Source: JAFKFH01 sp017307375
GTDB lineage: Bacteria > Pseudomonadota > Alphaproteobacteria > Ferrovibrionales > Ferrovibrionaceae
Direction of reading: 5' to 3'
DNA length: 64,000 nucleotides
Assembly (NCBI GenBank): GCA_965229335.1
Contig: OZ245874.1
Location: forward strand, 5,828,001-5,892,000
Position numbers and translations under genes: made by a program. Positions 41,257-49,803 of the stretch are shown here, piece by piece. The notes beneath the pieces are model-generated. The model saw only the letters and a list, made by a program, of their open reading frames with translations. It searched no databases and had not been told where the DNA came from. The number at the start of each line of letters is the position of its first letter. Within the stretch, counting starts at the first letter, position 1.

Positions 41257-42555
41257 ATGACGGAAACCGTCGAGATCGCCACCGCGCTCGGCCGGCTGGC
41301 CGGACGGCGCGAAGGCGGGGCCCTAGCCTTCCGCGGCGTGCCCTATGCCGGGCCGACGCCACGCTTTGCCCCACCCACCCCGTCGGCCGCCTGGTCCGGA
41401 ACCCGCGATGCCGGCGTGGACGGTCCGATCCCGCCGCAATCGCGGTCACGGCTGGCCCTGGTGATGGGCGATTTCGACAAGCCGCAGTCGGAAGACTGCC
41501 ACTGGCTGACGATCTGGACACCGGCGGCCGACGGGCGCAGGCGGCCCGTGCTGTTCTGGATCCATGGCGGCGGATTTTCGTCCGGGGCGGGATCGCTGCC
41601 CTGGTATGACGGCGCGACCCTGGCCGCGCTGGGCGATATCGTCGTGGTGACCCCGAACTACCGGCTGGGTCCGTTCGGCTACCTGCTGGCACCCGGCCTG
41701 TCCCCGGCCAATCTCGGCCTGCTCGACCAGGCTGCCGCACTGGCCTGGGTTGCCACGCATATCGCGGATTTCGGCGGCGATCCCGATGCCATCACCGTCG
41801 GCGGCCAGTCGGCGGGCAGCCATTCCACCCTGCTGCTGGCCCTGCTCGGCGGCATGCCGATCCGCCGCACCATCCTGCAGAGCGCGCCGCTCAGCCTTGC
41901 ACCGCTGGCCGAAGGGCGCGCCGTCGAACTGGGGAAGATGTTCCTCGACCTGCTGGACGGCGATCCCCGCACCCTGCCGGCGGGCCAGTTGCTCGCCGCC
42001 CAGGGGAAACTCGCCGCGGCCATCGCCAGACCGGGCGATCCGACCCCGCCCTTCATGCCGGTCGCCAGCGGGGCGCTGGCGCGCGACTGGGCCGGCGCGC
42101 TGGACGAGGTTGCGGCCGCGACCGACACGCTGGTCGGCGCCACCGCCCACGAGATGGCAGCCTTCGTGCCGATGACCGCCGAGAACCGCGCCGGCGTGCT
42201 TGCCACGGGCAATGCGCTGTTCAACGCGCCGACGCGCGACTACGCGGCCGCGGCCGACGCTGCCGGCCGTTCGGCCTATCTCTATCGCTTCGACTGGCTC
42301 TCGCCCCAGGACGGGCGCGGGGCCTGCCATTGCCTGGAACTGCCCTTCGTGCTCGGCCGGGCCGGCGCCTGGGACGACGCCCCGATGCTGGCCGGCGCCG
42401 ACCCCGGCGCCATCGCCGACCTGACCCGGACGATGCAGCGGGCCTGGATCGGCTTCGTCCGCGACGGCGATGCCGGCTGGCCGGCCTGGCGGCGCGACGC
42501 ACCGACCACCCTCAGCCTCGACACCCCCGCCACGACCTTCGCCTGGCCGCTCTGA
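41257..42555 (+). CDS. Type B carboxylesterase family protein
   Basis: A 432-residue esterase without signal peptide. LFWIHGGGFSSGAG is the oxyanion loop, VGGQSAGSHS places the nucleophile at Ser185, and GACHCLELPFVLG the catalytic His at 358. The protein is shorter than typical type B enzymes of about 500 residues. It likely hydrolyses an ester or carbamate in the cytoplasm. First gene of a three-gene unit under a divergent LysR; a binding protein and a periplasmic hydrolase follow. Confidence 0.86.
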   Translation: MTETVEIATALGRLAGRREGGALAFRGVPYAGPTPRFAPPTPSAAWSGTRDAGVDGPIPPQSRSRLALVMGDFDKPQSEDCHWLTIWTPAADGRRRPVLFWIHGGGFSSGAGSLPWYDGATLAALGDIVVVTPNYRLGPFGYLLAPGLSPANLGLLDQAAALAWVATHIADFGGDPDAITVGGQSAGSHSTLLLALLGGMPIRRTILQSAPLSLAPLAEGRAVELGKMFLDLLDGDPRTLPAGQLLAAQGKLAAAIARPGDPTPPFMPVASGALARDWAGALDEVAAATDTLVGATAHEMAAFVPMTAENRAGVLATGNALFNAPTRDYAAAADAAGRSAYLYRFDWLSPQDGRGACHCLELPFVLGRAGAWDDAPMLAGADPGAIADLTRTMQRAWIGFVRDGDAGWPAWRRDAPTTLSLDTPATTFAWPL

Positions 42556-42566
42556 AGGAGATACCG

Positions 42567-43712
42567 ATGCGCCGCCTGATCGCCCCCGCACTCCTGCTCG
42601 CCTCGCTCAGCGCCCCTGCCTTCGCCGCCGACCCCGTCAAGGTCGGCATGATCACGACGCTGTCCGGGCCGGGCGGCTATCTCGGCGAGGACATGCGCGA
42701 CGGCTTCCGCCTCGGCGCCACCGGCGCGACGGTGCCGATCGAACTGCTGGTCGAGGACGACGCGCTGAAGCCGGGGACTGCAAAGCAGATCGCCGAGCGC
42801 ATGCTGAAGAGCGACAAGGCGCGGATCTTCACCGGCACGATCTTCACGAACGTCTTCCTGGCGATCGCCCCCGACCTGCTGGAATCGGGCGCCACGGTGC
42901 TCGCGAACGTTCCCGCCCCCAACAACTATGCCGGCAAGGAATGCGAGCCGGGCTACTTCAACTCGGGCTGGGACGAGACGCTGCATGCGTCGGCCGGCCA
43001 GCTGGCCAACAATCTTGGCTACAAGAAGATATTCCTTATCGCGCCGAACTACCAGGCGGGCAAGGACGTGATCGCCGCGGTCAAGCGGATGTACAAGGGC
43101 GAGGTCGCCGGCGAACTCTACACCCGTCTCGACCAGACCGACTTCGCCGCCGAAATCGCCCAGATCCGCGCCGCCAAGCCGGACGCGCTCTACCAGTTCC
43201 AGCCCGGCGGCCTCGGCATCACCTTCATCAAGCAGTACGCCCAGGCCGGGCTGAACCGCGAGATCCCGATGGTGGTCGCCTCGCCCTCGCTCGATGCGCG
43301 GATTCTCTCGGCCGTCGGCGATGCCGCACTGGGCATGCAGGTCGCGGCCAACTGGTCGACCGGCTTCGACAACCCGGCCAGCCAGGAATTCGTCGCGAAC
43401 TTCCGCAGCAAATACGGTCGCGAACCGACCGTCTATGCGGCACACGGCTACGATACCGCGCGGCTGATCGGCGCCGCCCTGGCCAAGTCGGGGGGCAATC
43501 CGGATGCGCCCGCCTTCCGCACGGAGTTGGCGAAGGCCGACTTCCCCACGGTGCGCGGCCATCTGCGCTTCGCCTCCAATCACGGCCCGGTCCAGGACTG
43601 GTATCGCCTCAGCGTCGAGCCCGGCGCCGACGGCCGGCCGGCGCTGGCGCTCAAGGAGAAGTTCATGCCCGATGCCGGCGGCTATCTCGCCGACCAGTGC
43701 AAGATGAAGTGA
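42567..43712 (+). CDS. Branched-chain-amino-acid-type ABC substrate-binding protein
   Basis: A 381-residue periplasmic binding protein of the Peripla_BP_6/LivJ class. A signal peptide ends at APAFAAD, and VKVGMITTLSGPGGYLGEDMRDGFRLG opens the first lobe. AAHGYDTARLIGAAL lies in the second. Such proteins bind amino acids, amides, urea or aromatic acids. AAGGAG seven bases before the ATG supports the start. No permease or ATPase gene follows, so it must use a distant transporter or act as a sensor. It sits between two ester-type hydrolases. Confidence 0.87.
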   Translation: MRRLIAPALLLASLSAPAFAADPVKVGMITTLSGPGGYLGEDMRDGFRLGATGATVPIELLVEDDALKPGTAKQIAERMLKSDKARIFTGTIFTNVFLAIAPDLLESGATVLANVPAPNNYAGKECEPGYFNSGWDETLHASAGQLANNLGYKKIFLIAPNYQAGKDVIAAVKRMYKGEVAGELYTRLDQTDFAAEIAQIRAAKPDALYQFQPGGLGITFIKQYAQAGLNREIPMVVASPSLDARILSAVGDAALGMQVAANWSTGFDNPASQEFVANFRSKYGREPTVYAAHGYDTARLIGAALAKSGGNPDAPAFRTELAKADFPTVRGHLRFASNHGPVQDWYRLSVEPGADGRPALALKEKFMPDAGGYLADQCKMK

Positions 43713-43719
43713 GCGCGCG

Positions 43720-44652
43720 ATGCGCAAGCTCATCGCCGCCACCGCGCTCGCACTCGGCCTCGCCATGACCGACGCCTCGGCCCAGATGTACGGACCCGCG
43801 ACGCCAGCCTTCGCCCCGGCACTGCCCGAGTTGCGGCTGGCCGCCATCCCGGAGGCGGCGCGGCCGGCCTTCGACGGCAACCGCTTCAGCTACATGGAAG
43901 CCGGGCGCGCCGACGCCCCGCCACTGCTGCTGCTGCACGGCATCGGCGCCAATTCGGCCCATTGGCGCTTCCAGTACGCCGCACTGCAGGACCGCTACCG
44001 CGTGATCGGCTGGAATGCGCCGGGCTACATGCTGACCGACAACCTGAAGGCCGAGACGCCGTCCTGCGAGGATTATGCCGGCGCGGTCGCAGCCTTCCTC
44101 GATGCCCTCGGCATCGGGAAGGCCTATGTCCTCGGCAATTCCTTCGGCTCGGGCGTCGCCCAGTGCTTTGCGATCAACCACCCCCAGCGGGTGATCAAGC
44201 TGGCCCTGACCGGCACGCTGATCGGCCGCGCCAATACCTCGGCCGAGGAAAAGGCGAAGAACCTGGCCGCGCGTGAAGCATCGATCGCCGGCGGCGGCAT
44301 GACCCTCGGCCTCTCCGGCCGCGACGAGGTGCTGATCGGCTCCAAGGCCCCACGCAGCCTGCGCCCGATGCTGCAGAGCGTTCTGGCCGCCACCAACCCG
44401 CGCGGCTACCTGCAGGCGACGCGCTTCATCTCGGCGCTCGAGCCGACCACGGCGCGCGCCGATCGCCTGACCATGCCGCTGCTGCTGATCCATGGCCGCG
44501 AGGACCGGATCACCCCGCTCGATACCGGCGCCGTGCCGCTGCAGAAGGCAGTGCCGGGCGCGCGGCTCGAGATTCTCGACGGCTACGGCCACCTGCCGGA
44601 ATTCGAGAACCCGGAAGCCGTCAACGCCCTGCTGGCCGACTTTTTCCGCTAG
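43720..44652 (+). CDS. Exported alpha/beta hydrolase
   Basis: A 310-residue hydrolase with a signal peptide (MRKLIAATALALGLAMTDASAQ). LLLLHGIGANSAHW is the oxyanion region, VLGNSFGSGVAQ carries Ser141, HGREDRITPLD the acid and LDGYGHLPEFENPE the His. It is likely periplasmic and could release the ligand of the neighbouring binding protein from an ester or amide outside the inner membrane. It starts seven bases after the binding-protein stop. A short TAGCCG-CCA-CGGCTA hairpin covers its stop codon. Confidence 0.85.
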   Translation: MRKLIAATALALGLAMTDASAQMYGPATPAFAPALPELRLAAIPEAARPAFDGNRFSYMEAGRADAPPLLLLHGIGANSAHWRFQYAALQDRYRVIGWNAPGYMLTDNLKAETPSCEDYAGAVAAFLDALGIGKAYVLGNSFGSGVAQCFAINHPQRVIKLALTGTLIGRANTSAEEKAKNLAAREASIAGGGMTLGLSGRDEVLIGSKAPRSLRPMLQSVLAATNPRGYLQATRFISALEPTTARADRLTMPLLLIHGREDRITPLDTGAVPLQKAVPGARLEILDGYGHLPEFENPEAVNALLADFFR

Positions 44653-44718
44653 CCGCCACGGCTAATGGCGAGACGGCGACGTTGCCGTGAACCGCATCGG
44701 CCATGCTAGTCTCGCCGC

Positions 44719-45675
44719 ATGACCGATATCGACCTGATCGTCCTGAAAGAGGCGAGTCCCGCGGCGGTGGGGGTCAGTATCGAACTTCTCGACATGGTCA
44801 ACCGGCTGGGCGGACAGCGGTTGCTGAACTGGCGGATCCTCAGCCCGTCCGGTGCCCAGGCCACGCTCGGCGGCGGCATGTTCATGGCGGCCCAGCCGCT
44901 GGTGCGGGCGCAGGCGCGCGACATCGTCATCCTGCCCGGTCTCGGCACCGAGACGGAGATGGCGGCCCGCATCGCCGAACCCGATGCGGTAGGGGCGGCA
45001 CGCTGGGTGGCGCGGGCCTGGGCGCGCGGGGCGACCGTCGCCGCCTCCTGCACCGGCGTCTTCGTGCTCGGCGCAGCCGGTCTGCTGGACCGGCGGCACT
45101 GCACGACGGCCTGGTGGCTGGTGCCCGCCCTGCAGGCCGCCTTCCCCGACGCGCGGGCCACCGCCGACGCGATGGTGACCGAGGACGAGCGGGTCTGGAC
45201 CGCCGGTGCGGCACTTGCCCATCTCGACCTGATGCTGGCGCTGGTCGGGCGTTTCGTCGGGCCGGCGCTGGCCGACAGCGTCGCCAGGCATCTGCTGGTC
45301 GACCGGCGCGCCTCGCAGGCACCCTATGTCATGCCGGCCCGGCTTGCCGCGCACGACCCGCTGGCCTGTGCGATCGAGACCGCGGTGCGCGAACGGCTGG
45401 CCGGCCCGATCGCGCTGTCCGACCTGGCCCGGGCCGCCGGAGTCTCCCCCCGCACCCTCGCCCGCCGCATTCAGGCCGCGACCGGCCTGTCGCCGATGCG
45501 ATTCGTGCAGAAGATCCGCCTCGACACCGCCTTGCAGCTGCTGCAATCGACCGGGCTGTCGCTGGAGGCGATCGCCGACCGGCTGGGCTTTGCCGACGCC
45601 GCCACCCTCTATCGTCTGGTGCGCCGCCACACCGGCCAGCCGCCCAGCGCCTTCCGCAGGCCCGAGCGCTACTGA
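44719..45675 (+). CDS. GlxA-type AraC family regulator (DJ-1/PfpI plus HTH)
   Basis: A 318-residue regulator. Residues 1-185 are a DJ-1/PfpI-like domain (DIVILPGLGTETEM, AASCTGVFVLGAAGLLDRRHCTTAWWL with the nucleophile-elbow Cys), and residues about 215-312 an AraC HTH (LSDLARAAGVSPRTLARRIQAATGLSPMRFVQKIRLDTALQLL). GlxA-like proteins regulate genes for quaternary amines, arginine or unknown metabolites. It may belong to the esterase / binding protein unit (66-base gap), and its 3' end overlaps the convergent AraC gene by seven bases. Confidence 0.88.
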   Translation: MTDIDLIVLKEASPAAVGVSIELLDMVNRLGGQRLLNWRILSPSGAQATLGGGMFMAAQPLVRAQARDIVILPGLGTETEMAARIAEPDAVGAARWVARAWARGATVAASCTGVFVLGAAGLLDRRHCTTAWWLVPALQAAFPDARATADAMVTEDERVWTAGAALAHLDLMLALVGRFVGPALADSVARHLLVDRRASQAPYVMPARLAAHDPLACAIETAVRERLAGPIALSDLARAAGVSPRTLARRIQAATGLSPMRFVQKIRLDTALQLLQSTGLSLEAIADRLGFADAATLYRLVRRHTGQPPSAFRRPERY

Positions 45676-46571
45676 CCCAGGCTGCGGGCGAAAGCGCCGG
45701 GGGTGATGCCGAAGGCGGCCTTGAAGCGGCGGCCGAGGTGGCTCTGATCGACGAAACCGACCGCCACCGCCACTTCCGCCACCGGTTCGCCGGCTGCGAT
45801 CAGCCGCCGCGCCTCGGCCAGCCGGAGGCGCGACTGGTAGGCATGTGGCGGCAGGCCGTAGCGGCGCTGGAACAGCCGGCTCAGGTGAAACCGGCTCAAG
45901 CCGGCCTCGGCGGCCAGGCGATCGAGGGTCAGCGGCTCGGCATATTCGTCGGCGATCAGCGCGTGGACGCGGGCCACCGCGTCGCGGTCATCGCCGCCGC
46001 GGGCGAAGCCCGGCCGCCAGTCGGCATGCCGCCCGGCGAGGCCGGTGACCACCTCGATCAGCGCCGCGTCGCGGGCCAGCGGCTCGGCCGTCGCCTCGGC
46101 AAAGCGCCGGTGCAGCCGCAGGATCGCGTTGCCGAGCAGCGGGTCGTCGATCACCGGCGCCCGCGCCCAGGGCAGGCCGGCCGGGCGCTCGGCCGCGTCC
46201 GACAGCACCGCCTGCACCGTTCCGGGCGTCAGGTAGATCATGCAGTAGGTGAAGCCGGCCTCGTCCAGCGCGTGCCCGTCATGGGGTTCGTCGGGGTTGA
46301 AGGCCATGATCTGGCCCGCCGCCGAGACATGGCCCGCGCCGCGGCAGGAGAAGGCCTGCGCCCCGGTCTCGGTCACCCCCAGGCAATAGGCGTCGTGGGC
46401 GTGGCGGGCATATTCATGGCTGACATAGCGGGCCTGGAGCACCTCGATGCCCTGGCCGGGCAGTGCCCGATAGCGCGTCCATTCGCCTGAAGCGGCCAAT
46501 CCGGAAAGCCCCTGCGCAAGAATGTACAAGCGGGCCCGAGCGCCCGCCTCCACTTTAGCGGGGTTCGTCAC
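45669..46571 (-). CDS. AraC family transcriptional regulator with cupin domain
   Basis: A 300-residue regulator. An N-terminal AraC-binding cupin occupies about residues 30-120 (SHEYARHAHDAYCLGVTETGAQAFSCRG, PDEPHDGHA), and a double HTH the last 100 (LTLDRLAAEAGLSRFHLSRLFQRRYGLPPHAYQSRLRLAEARRLI, then VAVAVGFVDQSHLGRRFKAAFGITPGAF). It is divergent from the DUF2000 gene 15 bases away, a typical AraC/DUF2000 pairing in proteobacteria, and probably controls that gene. Confidence 0.87.
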   Translation of the reverse strand: MTNPAKVEAGARARLYILAQGLSGLAASGEWTRYRALPGQGIEVLQARYVSHEYARHAHDAYCLGVTETGAQAFSCRGAGHVSAAGQIMAFNPDEPHDGHALDEAGFTYCMIYLTPGTVQAVLSDAAERPAGLPWARAPVIDDPLLGNAILRLHRRFAEATAEPLARDAALIEVVTGLAGRHADWRPGFARGGDDRDAVARVHALIADEYAEPLTLDRLAAEAGLSRFHLSRLFQRRYGLPPHAYQSRLRLAEARRLIAAGEPVAEVAVAVGFVDQSHLGRRFKAAFGITPGAFARSLGQ

Positions 46572-46585
46572 CGCCGAGGAAGCCC

Positions 46586-46996
46586 ATGCGTTTCGAGACC
46601 AAGATCGCCATCATCGTCCGCGAGGATCTCGCCACCTGGCAGAAGCTGAACGTCACCGCCTTTCTCGCCGCGGCGATCGCGGCCTCCGACGCCCAGTTGA
46701 TCGGCGAACCCTACGAGGATGCCGACGGCGTGCCCTATCTCGCCACCTTGCGCCAGCCCGTGATGGTGTTCGCCGCCGACGGCGTCGGCATCCGGGCCGC
46801 CTTCGACCGGGCCCGCGGCCGCAACCTGCGGCTGATGCCCTATACCGTCGAGATGTTCTCGACCGGCCATGACGCGGCCAACCGCGAGGCGGTGAAGGCG
46901 GTCGGCACCGCCGGCCTCGATCTCGCCGGCTTTGCCTTCCTGGCCGACCGCAAGGATGCCGACAAGGTGACGAAGGGCCTGAAACTGCATCCGTGA
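46586..46996 (+). CDS. DUF2000 family protein
   Basis: A 136-residue small alpha/beta protein. The opening KIAIIVREDLATWQKLNVTAFLAAAIAA and the end AVGTAGLDLAGFAFLADRKDADKVTKGLKLHP are the DUF2000 hallmarks; the fold is related to peptidyl-tRNA hydrolase II, but no activity is known. GAGGAAGCCC precedes the ATG. Its neighbour is the divergent AraC regulator, 15 bases away. Confidence 0.8.
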   Translation: MRFETKIAIIVREDLATWQKLNVTAFLAAAIAASDAQLIGEPYEDADGVPYLATLRQPVMVFAADGVGIRAAFDRARGRNLRLMPYTVEMFSTGHDAANREAVKAVGTAGLDLAGFAFLADRKDADKVTKGLKLHP

Positions 46997-47038
46997 GGCG
47001 ATTCGCCGGCAAACCGGGCAGGCTGCGCCGCCCCGTTC

Positions 47039-47066
47039 TTGACTTGGGGCGTGCGGTTTCTATGGT
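47039..47066 (+). promoter_or_regulatory. Sigma-70-like promoter of thrS
   Basis: TTGACT and TATGGT are separated by 16 bases and lie 32 bases before the thrS start codon. The match and position fit a housekeeping promoter. Confidence 0.55.
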
Positions 47067-47097
47067 GACGCCTCCAAGCTTCCGTGGAGTCCGCCTG

Positions 47098-49062
47098 ATG
47101 TCCAGCCCCGTCACCATCACCCTGCCCGATGGCAAGGAACGCCGCTATGAGGCGCCGATCACCGGCGCGGCGCTGGCCGCCGATATCGGCCCGGGCCTGG
47201 CCAAGGCGGCGGTGGCGCTGAGGATCGACGGCGGCCCGCTGGTCGATCTCAAGACCCGGCTGGACCGCGACGTCCGCGTCGCCATCGTCACCCGCGACGA
47301 CCCGTCGGACGAGGTGCTGGAACTGATCCGCCACGATGCCGCCCACGTGCTGGCCGAGGCGGTGCAGGAACTCTACCCCGGGACCCAGATCACCTTCGGC
47401 CCGGCGACCGAGACGGGCTTCTACTACGATTTCGTCCGCGACGAGCCGTTCACGCCCGACGATCTCGTGGCGATCGAGGCGCGGATGCGCGAGATCGTCG
47501 CCCGCGACGAGCAGATCGAGCGCGAGGTCTGGGACCGTTCGGAGGCCGCCCAGCGCTTTGCCGAGATGGGCGAGAAGTACAAGGCCGAATGGGTCCATGA
47601 ACTGCCCCGCGACGCCGACATCACCGTCTATCGCCAGGGCAACTGGCTCGATCTCTGCCGCGGCCCCCATCTGCCGTCGACCGCCAAGCTCGGCACCGCC
47701 TTCAAGCTGACCCGCGTCTCCGGCGCCTATTGGCGCGGCGATGCCAAGAACCAGCAGTTGCAGCGCATCTACGGCACCGCCTGGCGCAACCAGAAGGAGC
47801 TTGACGCCTACCTCACCCAGATCGAGGAAGCCGAGAAGCGCGACCATCGCAAGCTCGGCCGCGAGATGGGCCTCTTCCACATGCAGGAAGAGGCGGCGGG
47901 CATGGTATTCTGGCACCCCAAGGGCTACACCCTGTACCGGCTGCTCGAGGAATTCGTCCGCCGCCGGATTTCCCAGGACGGCTATGTCGAGGTCAAGACC
48001 CCGCAGCTGGTCGACCGCAAGCTGTGGGAAGCCTCGGGCCACTGGGAAAAGTTCCGCGAGAACATGTACATCGCGGAGAACGAGGAAGGCATCAAGGAGT
48101 TCGCGGCCGACGGCACCTCGCGCATCTTCGCGCTGAAGCCGATGAACTGCCCCTGCCATGTGCAGATCTTCAACCAGGGGCTGAAATCCTACCGCGACCT
48201 GCCGATGCGCATGGCCGAGTTCGGCTCGTGCCACCGCTTCGAACCGGGCGGCGCGCTGCACGGCATCATGCGCGTGCGCAACTTCGTGCAGGACGATGCC
48301 CATATCTTCTGCACGGTCGAGCAGATCGAAGAGGAATCGGTCCGCTTCTGCAAGCTGCTCTACGGCATCTACGGCGATCTCGGCTTCAAGGACGTGCGCG
48401 TCAAGTTCTCGACCCGGCCCGAGAAGCGCGCCGGCGACGATGCGCTGTGGGACCGGATGGAAAGCTCGCTGGCCGCGGCCTGCAAGGCGGTCGGCCTCGA
48501 CTACACGCTGAACCCCGGCGAAGGCGCCTTCTACGGCCCCAAGCTCGAATTCGTCATCCGCGACGCCATCGGCCGCGACTGGCAATGTGGCACGCTGCAG
48601 GTCGACATGGTGCTGCCCGAACGGCTCGAAGCCAGCTATATCGGCGAGGATGGCCAGCGCCACCGGCCGGTGATGCTGCATCGCGCCATCCTCGGTTCGC
48701 TCGAACGCTTCATCGGCATCCTGATCGAGGAATATGCCGGCAAGTTCCCGCTGTGGCTGGCGCCGACCCAGGCCGTGGTCGCGACCATCACCTCGGACGG
48801 CAACGACTATGCCCGCCAGGTGGGCGGCCGGCTGATGGAGGCCGGCATCCGGGTCGAGACCGATCTGCGCAACGAGAAGATCAACCTCAAGGTGCGCGAG
48901 CATTCGCTGGCCAAGGTGCCTGTGCTGCTGGTGGTGGGCAAGCGCGAGGCCGAGCTGGGGCAGGTGTCGATCCGCCGCCTGGGGTCGCAGGCGCAAGAAA
49001 CGCTTGCGCTCGACGATGCGGTGACTAGATTGATCGGAGAGGCGCGCGTACCGGGCGCCTGA
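47098..49062 (+). CDS. thrS: Threonine--tRNA ligase
   Basis: A 654-residue class II synthetase of full length. Domains in order: TGS (1-62), editing/SAD domain with HDAAHVLAEAV (HxxxH), catalytic core with MNCPCHVQIFN (zinc Cys), FGSCHRFEPGGALHGIMRVRNFVQDDAH (motif 2) and the later FYGPKLEF and MLHRAILGSLERF (motif 3), and an anticodon-binding domain from about 545 (WLAPTQAVVATI). The start at 47098 was chosen by homology to the TGS beginning and a GGAG site; an in-frame ATG at 46993 is unlikely. First gene of the thrS-infC cluster. Confidence 0.96.
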   Translation: MSSPVTITLPDGKERRYEAPITGAALAADIGPGLAKAAVALRIDGGPLVDLKTRLDRDVRVAIVTRDDPSDEVLELIRHDAAHVLAEAVQELYPGTQITFGPATETGFYYDFVRDEPFTPDDLVAIEARMREIVARDEQIEREVWDRSEAAQRFAEMGEKYKAEWVHELPRDADITVYRQGNWLDLCRGPHLPSTAKLGTAFKLTRVSGAYWRGDAKNQQLQRIYGTAWRNQKELDAYLTQIEEAEKRDHRKLGREMGLFHMQEEAAGMVFWHPKGYTLYRLLEEFVRRRISQDGYVEVKTPQLVDRKLWEASGHWEKFRENMYIAENEEGIKEFAADGTSRIFALKPMNCPCHVQIFNQGLKSYRDLPMRMAEFGSCHRFEPGGALHGIMRVRNFVQDDAHIFCTVEQIEEESVRFCKLLYGIYGDLGFKDVRVKFSTRPEKRAGDDALWDRMESSLAAACKAVGLDYTLNPGEGAFYGPKLEFVIRDAIGRDWQCGTLQVDMVLPERLEASYIGEDGQRHRPVMLHRAILGSLERFIGILIEEYAGKFPLWLAPTQAVVATITSDGNDYARQVGGRLMEAGIRVETDLRNEKINLKVREHSLAKVPVLLVVGKREAELGQVSIRRLGSQAQETLALDDAVTRLIGEARVPGA

Positions 49063-49103
49063 CACCGTTTTGTGTCAACAGCCGTTTTTTGTGTCAACAA
49101 CGG
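49061..49103 (+). promoter_or_regulatory. thrS-infC leader repeats
   Basis: Directly after the thrS stop, CCGTTTTGTGTCAACA (49065-49080) is repeated as CCGTTTTTTGTGTCAACA (49082-49099). GACAC/GTGTC (49061-49076) and CCGTT/AACGG (49082-49103) form alternative short hairpins. The region precedes the 19-codon leader ORF and infC and may form a regulatory leader. There is no proof from sequence alone. Confidence 0.4.
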
Positions 49104-49118
49104 TCGAGGTGAGAGCGG

Positions 49119-49178
49119 ATGGCGTTTGACGGCTCGTTCACGATCTCGCTCGACCATGCCAAGGAGATCGTGGCATAG
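49119..49178 (+). CDS. 19-codon leader ORF ahead of infC
   Basis: A short frame (starts MAFDGSFTIS, ends KEIVA) begins with ATG nine bases after a GAGGTGA site and ends with TAG at 49176-49178. That stop overlaps the proposed AUA start of infC (49175-49177) as ATAG, and the infC ribosome-binding site AAGGAG lies inside the frame at 49161-49166. This geometry suggests translational coupling or a leader peptide. Conservation is unknown, so it may also be chance. Confidence 0.45.
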   Translation: MAFDGSFTISLDHAKEIVA

Positions 49179-49714
49179 CACGTCCCCCTATGGGCGCCCC
49201 CGCCCCGTCCCGCGACGGACCGCGCTTTAACCACTATATCGACGTCCCCCAAGTGCGCCTGATCGACGATCAGGGCGAGAACCGCGGCGTCGTCCCGATT
49301 CGCGAAGCGTTGCGCCTCGCCGAAGAGGTGGGCCTCGACCTCGTCGAGATTTCGCCGGGCGCGGTGCCGCCGGTCTGCAAGATCCTCGATCTCGGCAAGT
49401 ACAAGTTCGAGGCGCAGAAGAAGGCCAACGAGGCGCGCAAGAAGCAGAAGGTCATCGAGGTCAAGGAGATCAAGCTCCGCCCCGGCATCGACGACCACGA
49501 CTACGAGGTGAAGATGCGCGCGATGCGCCGCTTCCTCGAGGAGGGCGACAAGGTCAAGGTGACCATGCGCTTCCGCGGCCGCGAGATGGCGCATCAGGAA
49601 CTCGGCATGAAGGTGCTGGACAAGGTGCGCGACGAACTGGCCGAGATCGCCAAGGTCGAGCAGACGCCCAAGATGGAAGGGCGCCAGATGACGATGGTCA
49701 TCGCCGCCAAATAA
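49175..49714 (+). CDS. infC: Translation initiation factor IF-3
   Basis: A 179-residue IF-3. N domain: GPRFNHYIDVPQVRLIDDQGENRGVVPIREALRLAEEVGLDLVEISPGAVPPVCKILDLGKYKFE; a basic linker; C domain: VKEIKLRPGIDDHDYEVKMRAMRRFLEEGDKVKVTMRFRGREMAHQELG. The ATG at 49190 has no ribosome-binding site, whereas ATA at 49175 lies eight bases after AAGGAG and gives the ARPPMGAP opening usual in this group. Rare start codons are the known basis of IF-3 autoregulation in Proteobacteria, so I take AUA as the start. Confidence 0.9.
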   Translation: MARPPMGAPAPSRDGPRFNHYIDVPQVRLIDDQGENRGVVPIREALRLAEEVGLDLVEISPGAVPPVCKILDLGKYKFEAQKKANEARKKQKVIEVKEIKLRPGIDDHDYEVKMRAMRRFLEEGDKVKVTMRFRGREMAHQELGMKVLDKVRDELAEIAKVEQTPKMEGRQMTMVIAAK

Positions 49715-49765
49715 CGGTTTGCGGGGCTTCCGGGCCGCATGCCCGGGGTTCGAGGTCACGACGGA

Positions 49766-49799
49766 CGGCGGCGGCATCCCGGGATGCGCCGCCGTTTTT
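49766..49799 (+). terminator. Rho-independent terminator after infC
   Basis: CGGCGGCGGCATCCC pairs with GGGATGCGCCGCCG (one bulged base), followed by five Ts. It ends the thrS-infC transcript and shows that rpmI, 3.7 kb on, is transcribed separately. Confidence 0.8.
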
Positions 49800-49803
49800 G
49801 TCT

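Noticed and set aside
46993..47097. Earlier in-frame ATG for thrS
   Set aside because: Would add 35 residues before the TGS domain and would place the likely promoter inside the gene.
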